A stretch of 64,000 bases of DNA. It comes from Micromonospora sp. NBRC 110009 (GTDB lineage: Bacteria > Actinomycetota > Actinomycetes > Mycobacteriales > Micromonosporaceae). The stretch spans positions 5,394,001-5,458,000 of the forward strand of contig NZ_CP130427.1 of NCBI RefSeq assembly GCF_030518795.1. The letters are read 5' to 3'. The notes beneath the pieces are model-generated. The model did no database searches. It was given only the letters and a program-made list of their open reading frames with translations, and was not told where the DNA came from. Shown piece after piece: positions 45,837 through 54,600 of this stretch. Numbering within the stretch: the first letter of the stretch is position 1; each line of letters opens with the position of its first letter. Both the position numbers and the translations under genes were made by a program.

Positions 45837-46403
45837 TCATGCCCCGCGCTCGATCGCCTCCGAGCGGCAGGGAATGCATCTGCCAGCAGGTTGGCCGATG
45901 TGCCCCGGACGCGAGCAGCGGCGGCCACCGCCGTTCATCAGCGGCGCCGCGCCGCCTCGCTCGGCCCAAGCCGGAGCAAGGACCTGCTTCCTCTGCGGAG
46001 CGAACCGGTCGCGATTCGGTGCCCGCCCGTCTTTCTTCGATTGGTCTTCGAGGCTTCGGGTGACACCCTGCCTGTCACCCCCGCTTGCCGAATCTGTCAC
46101 CCTGCCTTGCTGATTTGTCACCCCAGAGGCGGTTCCCGTCCGCCCGGCTCCGGTGACCAGGCGGTAGACGCGGGTGGCGATCCCGGCGACCTTGGACACG
46201 GCCAGGCGGCCGAACTGCACCAGCTTGGAGAGGCATCGCTGCACCGTCCGCTCCGAGCAGCCGGCGTAGTTGGCGATGGTGGCGACGGAAGGCCAAGCGT
46301 TACCTTCGTGATTGGCGTGTGCGGCGATGGCGATAGCCACGGCACGCTCGTTCTTCCCTAGGTCTTTCGTCGCGAGGAGAGCGACTTTAACGACAAGACT
46401 CAT
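45837..46403 (-). CDS. Helix-turn-helix protein (replication-initiator or phage-type HTH_36)
   Basis: 188 aa from ATG 46403, with a GGAGGTC SD nine bases upstream. The N-terminal ~75 residues (SLVVKVALLATKDLGKNERA, then WPSVATIANYAGCSERTVQR and CLSKLVQFGRLAV) are a winged HTH of the HTH_36 type, common in plasmid and phage replication or primosome-like proteins. The C-terminal half is Arg/Gly-rich without a recognised domain and may have lost its native end. It lies among transposase relics, so it is probably a leftover of a plasmid or phage. Confidence 0.6.
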   Translation of the reverse strand: MSLVVKVALLATKDLGKNERAVAIAIAAHANHEGNAWPSVATIANYAGCSERTVQRCLSKLVQFGRLAVSKVAGIATRVYRLVTGAGRTGTASGVTNQQGRVTDSASGGDRQGVTRSLEDQSKKDGRAPNRDRFAPQRKQVLAPAWAERGGAAPLMNGGGRRCSRPGHIGQPAGRCIPCRSEAIERGA

Positions 46404-46796
46404 TGGCCTCGGACCTCCTACGTCCGTCGGGCCACGGGCAGGTGCTCTGCACCGACGCGGCCGAGCTTCGTCTGGCACCCGGCGCCGTACAAGCGACCGG
46501 TTTAGTGATCCACGCTCACCTATCGCTCAAGGTCAAGTCGCAGAGGAGAGGCGAGCATCCCAACCGGCCGCCGATTGCGCCGAATCGAACTCGGCGAGGA
46601 GCCGCACACCCCGAAACCCGATACGAGCGCGCTCAGCGTTGGAGGTCGGCCAGGCGGCGCGGCAGGCAAGGCTACCCAGGAGATTCCGGGCCATCGGACG
46701 CGCTCAGCTCAACGCGCCGGAGGCGACTGAGACGAGTGCGAGGTCCGTGCGGCTGAGCGGACTTGCCGTGGAGCTGAAACAGCGCGGCGAGTGGGC
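46404..46796. other. Intergenic stretch, no credible gene
   Basis: About 390 bp upstream of the HTH gene. Overlapping open frames exist on the plus strand but are Arg-rich, unsupported by SDs and unlike known families. The left part must hold the promoter of the HTH gene. Confidence 0.4.
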
Positions 46797-46984
46797 TCAC
46801 CCAACTCGCCGGGTTCGCCGCCGGCCTGCTCAAGGACTACGACGCCGCCCGCAACAGGCTCACCCTCGGCTGGAACAGCGGCACGGTCGAGGGCAACGTC
46901 TGCAAATGGAAATCGATCAAGAGACAGATGTACGGCCGGGCGAACTTCGACCTCCTCCGCCGCCGTGTCATCCTCGCCGAATAG
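46797..46984 (+). pseudogene. ISL3-family transposase C-terminal remnant
   Basis: Reads LTQLAGFAAGLLKDYDAARN, then LTLGWNSGTVEGNVCKWKSI and KRQMYGRANFDLLRRRVIL, ending at TAG 46982-46984. The S/N-SGxVEGNVxxxKxIKRQMYGRA motif is the C-terminal signature of ISL3-type transposases. No start or N-terminal part is present. It is a different subtype from the intact ISL3 element at 55.6 kb, whose protein ends differently. Confidence 0.75.
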
Positions 46985-47276
46985 CCGTCACGCTAATGGA
47001 TCACGGACCTCGTGCCAGAGCCAGATCGAGCTGACCGCTGACACGGCGGCCCGCACGCGGGCCGCGCCGTCCCGGCCCCACGCCTGCTGGCGACCTCGGG
47101 CCGGCATCGGCCGGGCCGCCAGCCACGCTGACAGACGGCCAGGACCTAGAAGATCTCGGGGCTTCGCCCCCGAACCCCGACCCTCCGCAGAGATGCCGGG
47201 CGGATCCCCTCGCCGGACACCTGTAGCGCGCCAGAACTGGATGCATGGCCACTGACCTTAGGCTTCGTTGATCGGG
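46985..47276. other. Intergenic stretch between transposase relics
   Basis: No family-like frame is seen. It may contain decayed IS ends. Confidence 0.4.
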
Positions 47277-48310
47277 TCAAGCCGCTCGCTGGTATTCGTT
47301 GATCACGCCGCCGAGGATCTGTCGTCGCCGTATCGGGGCGTCGATCGGGATGACGACGCCCGGATCGTGGTTCGGTGGGTGTTGGGCGAAGCTCTGGTGT
47401 GGACGATGCCCATTGAAGTGGGCGGCGTATTCGTTGAGCACCGTGCGGGCGTGACGCTCGTTCCAGATCAGGATCCTGTCAGTGCACTCGGAACGAACGC
47501 TGCGGATGAACCGTTCGGCGTAGCAGTTCGCCTGAGGCCTCCGTGGCGGACACTTGACCACGTCAACGCCTTCAGCAGCGAACACCGCGTCGAAGCACGC
47601 GGCGAACTTGGTGTCCCTGTCCCTGTCCCAGATCAGGAACCGGAATGACATGACCCGGTCGCCGAGGTCCATGACCAGGTTGCGGGCCTGCTGGACCGTC
47701 CACGCCGCGGTCGGATGGGCGGTGACGCCGAGGATGTGTACCCGGCGGGTGGCGACCTCCATTACGACCAGCACGTAGAGCCTTCGCAGGGTGACGGTGT
47801 CGAGGTGGAAGAAGTCGGTGGCCAACAGTCCGGACGCCTGGGCGCGAGGGAAGGCACGCCACGAGGTGTCCATCCCGCGCCGCGCCGGGCAGATCCCGGT
47901 ACGGGCGAGGATCTGCCTGATCGTGCCCGCACCGACCCGATAACCGAGTCCGACCAGTTCACCCTGAATCCGACGATGCCCCAGCCTGGATTCTCCCGGG
48001 CCAGCCGCACAACGAGATCCCGCACCTCGTCGGCGACCGGCGGACGACCCGTCCGGTTCGGATACGTCCAATGCGGGCGACCAGGCGGCGATGCCAGGCC
48101 AGCGACGTGGCAGGAGTGACGAGCGGTGCTCCCGCAGTATGCGGGGCAGCAACCGGGTCAGCGCGGACAGCACCGCTCGGTCCGACCAGGACGGCCTCGC
48201 CCGACCGACCTATCGGCGTAACACGGCGACTTCATGCCGCAGTACCAGCAGCTCCGCGGTCTTCGCGCCGTCGCCCTTGGTGAGCAGGGCGAGCCAACCG
48301 AACACCTGAA
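47277..48310 (-). pseudogene. Integrase-core (rve, DDE) transposase pseudogene
   Basis: The C-terminal two thirds are intact in one frame: HRRIQGELVGLGYRVGAGTI, ATDFFHLDTVTLRRLYVLV (first Asp), IWDRDRDTKF (second Asp) and NCYAERFIRSVRSECTDR (Glu), a complete DDE set. The N-terminal part is broken by at least three single-base losses: near 48130 (before VTPATSLAWHRRLVAR), near 48075 (before HWTYPNRTGRPPVADEV) and near 47988 (after ENPGWG). There is also an in-frame TAG near 48220. Corrected, it reads LLVLRHEVAVLRR through LSALTRLLPRILREH to the core, the usual plan of IS3/IS481-like integrase-type transposases. It is inactive as it stands. Confidence 0.85.
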
Positions 48311-48388
48311 CCATGATCAGATACAGCAGTCAAAACGTCACCAAGCGATCGTGCAGCAGTCAGGCAAAATCCCAGCTCCAGCCCGCGC

Positions 48389-48607
48389 GTCAAGTTCTGG
48401 CACGGTACAGCCGCCGAATCCGATGACGGTCCCATCCCCCTCACCCTCGGCGAGGTCCGCCGTCTCCTGGCACACCTGATCACCACCAACCGACCCTTCG
48501 ACCACATCCATCGATGGTCACGATGGCGACGCCGACACCAGTACCGCGCCAGAACAGCCCACTACCAGCGAAGACACCGACTTCACCAGGTGCGGCTGGA
48601 GTACTAG
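48389..48607 (+). pseudogene. Transposase C-terminal remnant (WRRRHQ type)
   Basis: Ends at TAG 48605-48607. Reads VKFWHGTAAESDDGPIPL, then LGEVRRLLAHLI and RWSRWRRRHQYRARTAHYQR, the same C-terminal signature as the scraps at 24581-24850 and 50966-51189. No catalytic core is left. The remaining ~140 bp to the next gene contains no gene. Confidence 0.65.
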
Positions 48608-48746
48608 AAGGCTCTCTCACGCCTCGGCGCTCCCCGCCCACTCCTTATGTCATGAGCATTGGGCTGTTGTCGGACTTCTTACCTGAGGTAGACACCGCTC
48701 GGGTTTCAGCCATCCTTCTAATGGCAGTAGTGGAAGGAGCCGGCAC

Positions 48747-49541
48747 ATGGGGCGGTTGGTGAGCAGGTTTTTTCACCCGGCGGATGACAATGGTTCCCTC
48801 CAAAATGACAATACGGACTGGGCGAAGAGGTCCTTCGACCTAGTCAAGGCTGAGTATGAAACGGTTAGAGCCGAGAGCGCACAAGCGCGGCAGGCGCAGC
48901 AGTCCATCTTGCAGTGGAGTCTGGCGACGATCGGCGTAACGCTCACCGCCGGAATCCTGTTGATCAATTCAATGGCAGCATTAGATCCGGCGCAGCATCG
49001 AAGCAGGTTCCTATATGCAGTGTTCATTTTTCTCTACGGGCTGGCGCTGCCAGTAGGCTCTTGGCTCTCCTGCCTGGCTTGGTTCGGTGAGCTCATCCGA
49101 ATGGAGCGTGCGGGCCGATACCTACGTGGACTGGAAGTCGTTGTGCATGCCCTCCTTCTCAAGGAAGCGCCAGAAGGTCACGAGAGGAGCTACCTTCGAG
49201 CTCCGCTTCGCTGGGAGACGTACATCGCCAGTGAGAACATGCGCGGAATTGGGGTTGCAAAACAGCGGGTCGGCTACCTGGGTAGCCTCGGGCTCTACAC
49301 AGGGGCGTCGACTCTTCCGCTGGCAGCGCTCTGCGGAAGGGTCTGGATGGAGCCGCTGTTCTGGGACCACCGGTGGCAGCAAATACTGGTCACAGCATAC
49401 GCTATGGTAATTCTTATCGGTTTCACAGTTACCGCAACGATGCTAGTTCGAGCCCTGCAGCGAGCGGGCCGGCAAATCGCCGACATAGACCAGGTGTGTC
49501 CGGGTTCCACGCCTGGGGCGATGACTGACCCCCTGATGTAA
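48747..49541 (+). CDS. Membrane protein with about four transmembrane segments
   Basis: 264 aa from ATG 48747 with SD AAGGAG. After a ~50-residue charged helical segment come hydrophobic stretches at ~residues 52-75 (ILQWSLATIGVTLTAGILLI), ~88-112, ~180-200 and ~213-235 (VTAYAMVILIGFTVTATMLV). The plan (soluble coiled N-terminus followed by paired membrane helices) recalls SLATT-type and other membrane effectors of conflict systems, but no family is recognised. The gene is visibly less GC-rich than its neighbours, as is the next one, which suggests separate acquisition. Confidence 0.6.
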   Translation: MGRLVSRFFHPADDNGSLQNDNTDWAKRSFDLVKAEYETVRAESAQARQAQQSILQWSLATIGVTLTAGILLINSMAALDPAQHRSRFLYAVFIFLYGLALPVGSWLSCLAWFGELIRMERAGRYLRGLEVVVHALLLKEAPEGHERSYLRAPLRWETYIASENMRGIGVAKQRVGYLGSLGLYTGASTLPLAALCGRVWMEPLFWDHRWQQILVTAYAMVILIGFTVTATMLVRALQRAGRQIADIDQVCPGSTPGAMTDPLM

Positions 49542-49562
49542 CCAGCGCAAAGGAATGACACC

Positions 49563-50168
49563 TTGGCAAAGCGAGTGTCAGGCATAGCTTGGATTCCGGC
49601 CATCGCACATCCCAGGTTGGCTGCTGTTGCAATGAAATCCTTGAGCGGCGACTATTCACCGCACGGGGATCCCCGAACTGCATCCTGCGTGGTCGCATGC
49701 AGCTTCGGGTACCGATGCGGAAGTGGCGAAGAGGTCATACCCGGAGAGGCGAACGAGCGACTGGCTGAGTTCGTAATACAGGAACGCATGAATAGGCCCG
49801 TGATCGCACAGTACGAAATAGCTCTGGCAATTGAGGAGCGGGCGGGATATCCGATTGATCACACAATCGGCGATGGCTCAGCCGCTCAATCAAAAAGATA
49901 TCTGGATACGAGGGAAGTTCTGGCCCGAGCTGCCGCCGTAATGAAGGAGAGGCGCTTGCCTTCGGCGCTGATCGTCGCGCACTCGTTCCACGTGACCCGG
50001 GCCGAGTCGACGGCGAAATCGCTCGGTATCGAAACGGTTGTGCCAGCTGGTCTCCCCGACGTCTGGGATCCGGGGTCGCGGCAGCCATGGACTCGATCTC
50101 CCTGGCTTTGGCGGATTCGTGAGTTGCCCACGTCGCTGTTGTTCGCCGCCAAGGGATGGCTCACTTAG
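49563..50168 (+). CDS. YdcF/DUF218-like protein
   Basis: 201 aa; the start appears to be TTG 49563 with AAAGGA upstream. The segment YPIDHTIGDGSAAQSKRYLD, then TREVLARAAAVMKERRLPSA and LIVAHSFHVTRAESTAKSLG, resembles the DUF218 (YdcF/SanA/ElyC) fold, in which a TxEN-like loop and a VTSxxHxxRA-like motif are typical. Here VAHSFHVTRA is kept. The start region is shorter than usual and lacks a clear signal anchor. Lower GC than the neighbourhood, like the membrane gene 22 bp upstream; the two may be one transferred unit. Confidence 0.55.
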   Translation: MAKRVSGIAWIPAIAHPRLAAVAMKSLSGDYSPHGDPRTASCVVACSFGYRCGSGEEVIPGEANERLAEFVIQERMNRPVIAQYEIALAIEERAGYPIDHTIGDGSAAQSKRYLDTREVLARAAAVMKERRLPSALIVAHSFHVTRAESTAKSLGIETVVPAGLPDVWDPGSRQPWTRSPWLWRIRELPTSLLFAAKGWLT

Positions 50169-50233
50169 AGGTCCTAACAAAATGATCTCTTGGTCTTCCA
50201 TCCCTTGTAGAGGGTGATCTACGATGTCGGACC

Positions 50234-50965
50234 GTGAGGCGTGGCGAGCAGCCGCCGTGGATCGTGCCGGACGGGCTGTGGCAGCGCATCGAGCCGCTGC
50301 TGCCCAAACCCGAACGCAATCCACGGCACCCGGGACGCAGGCGGATCCCGGACCGGCAGGTGTTGTGCGGGATCCTGTTCGTGCTGCACACCGGCATTCA
50401 GTGGGAGTTCCTACCCCAGGAGTTGGGGTTCGGGTCGGGGATGACGTGCTGGCGGCGTCTGGAGGAGTGGAACCGGGCCGGGGTGTGGCAGCGGCTGCAC
50501 GAGCTGCTGCTGGCCGAACTCCAGGCAGCCGGCAAGCTCGACTGGTCCCGAGCCGTGATCGACTCCTCGCATGTACGGGCCGCTCGACGTGGCCCAAAAG
50601 CGGCCCGAGCCCGGTCGACCGCGCCCGCCCGGGCTCGAAGCACCACGTCCTGACCGAGGGCGCCGGCATCCCCCTGGCCGTGTCATTGACCGGCGGCAAC
50701 CGCAACGACGTCACCGAACTGCTCCCGCTGATCGACAAGATCCCGCCCGTGCGCAGTCGGCGCGGCCGGCCCCCGCCGGCGCCCCGACCAGCTCTTCGGC
50801 GACCGCGCATACGACCACGACAAGTACCGCAGGGCCGTACGCGCCAAGGGCATCCGCCCGCGGATCGCCCGCCGAGGTCAACCCCACGGCTCGGGACTGG
50901 GCACCATCAGATGGGTCGTCGAGCGCACGATCGCCTGGTACCACGGCATGAAACGGCTACGCATC
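50234..50965 (+). pseudogene. IS5-family transposase pseudogene
   Basis: Begins RRGEQPPWIVPDGLWQRIEPL and LCGILFVLHTGIQWEFLPQE, classic IS5-type. Frame changes occur near 50605 (before GPSPVDRARPGSKHH, VSLTGGNRNDVTELL) and near 50772 (before RPDQLFGDRAYDHDKY, ARRGQPHGSGLG, RWVVERTIAWYHGMKRLRIR). The real C-terminus is missing: after ...RLRIRW the sequence passes into the C-terminal end of a different transposase type (next entry). At least two frameshifts and a chimaeric end make it non-functional. Confidence 0.8.
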
Positions 50966-51189
50966 CGCTGGCGATCTGCGCCGCTGACGCCGCAGGCAAC
51001 GAGCCCGACGACCCCGACCTGATCCCGCTGACAGTCAACGAGGTGCGCCGGCTGATCAACACCTTCATCATCGGGCCGATCCGCGGCCTCGCCCACCGTT
51101 TGCGCTGGTCACAATGGCGACGCCGGCATCAAGCTCGAGCCCGGCGATCCCACTACACCCGGCGCCTCAACCTCGAACTCCAGCCATGA
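50966..51189 (+). pseudogene. Transposase C-terminal remnant (WRRRHQ type) joined to the IS5 relic
   Basis: Reads ICAADAAGNEPDDPDLIPLT, then VNEVRRLINTFIIGPIRGLA and RWSQWRRRHQARARRSHYTR, ending at TGA 51187-51189. It is the same C-terminal signature as at 24.6 and 48.4-48.6 kb. It begins precisely where the IS5-type sequence breaks off. Confidence 0.7.
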
Positions 51190-51648
51190 TCCCAAACGGC
51201 GGCCGTACTAGTTCTGCCTCGGATGTACCGATCGCAACGTGTAGCCGCTGTGCTCCCTGCCCGAAGATCAACCGGATGGCGCCTGCCCAAGTCTGCTACG
51301 GGTGCGGGAGGCGGCCCACCCAGTACCCGCGGATCTTCGTTCCACGGTCAACGCATCGGCGCGATGGCCGTTGTCTGGCTCGCCGTGGCTGTCCTCGCCA
51401 TCGTCTCGCCCGTCACGCTGGCTGTGCCCGCTTGCGTGTGTGGTGGACCGGCCGAGGCGGCCGACGACCCATCCATCCCCGATCGGCGGCCATGCGCTCA
51501 GGCGGCGCGAAAGCGTGGGGCAGCGGGCTCTGCAAGCGGTCAGGCCGGACGCCATCATGATCTCAGCGTCCCTCCGACCGTAGCCGCGGAGTCATGGCTG
51601 GCGGCTGGAGGGACGCAAAGAACGTGATCCTTTACGGTAGAACGGACT
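51190..51648. other. Intergenic stretch; at most one doubtful small frame
   Basis: 459 bp. An 87-codon plus-strand frame from ATG 51364 (MAVVWLAVAVLAIVSPVTLA) contains one hydrophobic stretch but has no SD and no family resemblance. I do not call it. Nothing else is seen. Confidence 0.4.
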
Positions 51649-54600
51649 TCAGCATGTCGGATCGAGAATGTGCGCCCAGTACACGAGTTCCTCCGCTTGT
51701 GCCGCGGTAAGGGTCGGGTTCTCGACTTCGGCCTGCTTGTTCACGGTCGACACATACTGGCAGAAATTGCTGTGTAGTAGCTTGTTGTCCAGGTCCTGGA
51801 TCATGCCGTTTGACTGTGGTGCGCCGCTGCCGGACACGTACTTGTTGGTCAGAGCCAACAGGGAGGTGATCGTTGGGGTGACGATGTAGGTGATGGTCTT
51901 CGGAGGTGCGGTGTTGCCCGCGATGTCGGTCGCGCCGGAACAGGTGGCCGTGTAGACCCCCGTAACGTTGCGGGTGACGGTCGGAGCCGCGTGTGTCGCA
52001 ATGCCGGACGTGGCGTCGGTGGTGGCGCACGATATGGACGGGGTTTTGTCGAGGGTGTATCGGTTGCCGTTGACCGCCCCGACGATCGTTACATTCGGCG
52101 GGGTGAGGTCGACGTTGATGTCCGTCACCTCGGCCTCTCGAGTGTTGCCGGCGTTGTCGACGGCGGTCCGCTTGATCATCTGGCGCGCGCCGTCGTTGCT
52201 GATTTGCAGGTCAGCCGGGCAGGTGGCGATGCCGGACAGAGAATCGGTGCAGGTGTAGTGGATCGTCGGTGCTGTGTTGTACCAGCCGGCGTCGTTCTTC
52301 GTACCGGTGACCTCGGCCGCGATGCTGGGCGCCGTCTTGTCGATGTTGATATCGCCTACCGTTGTTGATGCGGTGTTGCCGGCGTGGTCGACGGCAGTGC
52401 CAGACACGGACTGTCCAACGCCCTCGTCGGCCAAGTTGACCGGATCGGTACAGGTGGCAATGCCGGAGACCGCATCCTTGCAGGTGAAGGTCACGGTGAC
52501 GTCGGTGCGGTTCCAGCCGCTGTTGTTCGCTGCAGTGCGGATGGCTGTGATCTGCGGCCTGGTCTTGTCAATGCTGACGGTCACCGTGGCGGTGGTGGTG
52601 TTGCCAGCATCGTCGATTGCGGTGCCACTGACGACCTGGTCCGGGCCGTCCTCGGTCAGGGTCACCGGGTCGCTGCAACTCGCCACGCCGGACAGCGCGT
52701 CGGTGCAGGTGAAGGTCACGGTGACGTCAGCATTGTTCCAGCCGTCGCCGTTTGGCGCCTGTGAAACTTCGGCCTTGATGACCGGTGCTGTCTTGTCGAG
52801 GTTCACCGTGACTGTCGTTGACGCACGGTTGCCAGCCTTGTCGATCGCCGTACCGGTGATTTCCTGTCCGGCGCCCTCGTGGTCAACGGTTACCGGGGCG
52901 GGGCAGAAGGCGATGCCGGCGAGCAGGTCGTCGCAGGTGAAGATGACGGTGAGGTCACGGTGGTGCCAGCGCTTGCCCTTGTCGTTTGGAACGAGATCGG
53001 CTTTGATCGTCGGCGGGGTTTTATCGATTGACACGGTGGCTTGTCCGCTGGCGCAGTTGCCGGCTGGGTCGCAGGATTGCTCCGAGGTGATTACCTGGTT
53101 CGCGCCCTCGGCTTCTACCCTAGTTGGCGGCGGGGTGGTCGGTTGACCGGATGACGGCGCCGGGTCGGTACTCGTCCATGTGATCGTCACTGGTGCGTTG
53201 TACCAGTCGCCGGCATCGGGGGTCCGATCCTTTTGCCCATCCACGAGGGGTGCTTTGTCGTCGACCAGGATGCTGCCTGTGGTGCGGTCGAAGATTAGGA
53301 AGAGGCGCTTGTCGGCTGTAACCTGCGGAATGTTCAGTGGAATGGTGAGTCCCGAGGTCAGGACGATGGCGGGGTTCTTCAGCTTCGTTCCCGTGATCAC
53401 GGGCATAGGCAGGTCACCGTGGTCGTCTACGTGCGGATTCCCGCCGCCGTAGGTGCTGCCGGAGTACGTCGGCGTTGACACGCTGCTGAGGTCGTAACGC
53501 AGCGAGGCACCCGTGACCGGGTCACCGTTCATGTCACGTACCGAGATGGTCAAGGTAGACACCGGGACAGTGATGTCGTAGTTCTGGCTCTGCTCGAAGC
53601 TGACCGTAGTGGTGTTGATGACAGCGAAGAAGACCGACGTCGAACCGGCCGTGCGGCTGGGATAAATCTGGGTGCGGTAAGGCCCGGACAGTAGATCCAC
53701 GGAATAGTCGCCGCGGCTGTCGGTCCTCACGGTGGTGTTTGGCCCACTAGCCGGCTCGAACACCACTTCCGCGTTCGGATAGACAACGCCCTTCCCGTCA
53801 CGCACCGTCCCGTCCAGATGGACCGACGGTGGGATGGTGACCGTGATGGTCTGGTCGGTGTCGACCGTCGGCGAGGCGAACGGGATGGTTAGTCCCGAGG
53901 TCAGGACGATGGCGGGGTTCTTCAGCTTCGTTCCCGTGATCACGGGCATAGGCAGGTCACCGTGGTCGTCTACGTGCGGATTCCCGCCGCCGTAGGTGCT
54001 GCCGGAGTACGTCGGCGTTGACACGCTGCTGAGGTCGTAACGCAGCGAGGCACCCGTGACCGGGTCACCGTTCATGTCACGTACCGAGATGGTCAAGGTA
54101 GACACCGGGACAGTGATGTCGTAGTTCTGGCTCTGCTCGAAGCTGACCGTAGTGGTGTTGATGACAGCGAAGAAGACCGACGTCGAACCGGCCGTGCGGC
54201 TGGGATAAATCTGGGTGCGGTAAGGCCCGGACAGTAGATCCACGGAATAGTCGCCGCGGCTGTCGGTCCTCACGGTGGTGTTTGGCCCACTAGCCGGCTC
54301 GAACACCACTTCCGCGTTCGGATAGACAACGCCCTTCCCGTCACGCACCGTCCCGTCCAGATGGACCGACGGTGGGATGGTGACCGTGATGGTCTGGTCG
54401 GTGTCGACCGTCGGCGAGGCGAACGGGATGGTTAGTCCCGAGGTCAGGACGATGGCGGGGTTCTTCAGCTTCGTTCCCGTGATCACGGGCATAGGCAGGT
54501 CACCGTGGTCGTCTACGTGCGGATTCCCGCCGCCGTAGGTGCTGCCGGAGTACGTCGGCGTTGACACGCTGCTGAGGTCGTAACGCAGCGAGGCACCCGT

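Noticed and set aside
46312..47034. 240-codon plus-strand frame
   Set aside because: Arg/Pro-rich with no SD or motif. A real transposase remnant lies in another frame across the same bases.
51223..51627. 134-codon frame with one hydrophobic stretch
   Set aside because: No ribosome site, no similarity to a known family, and the codon pattern is not convincing; left as intergenic.
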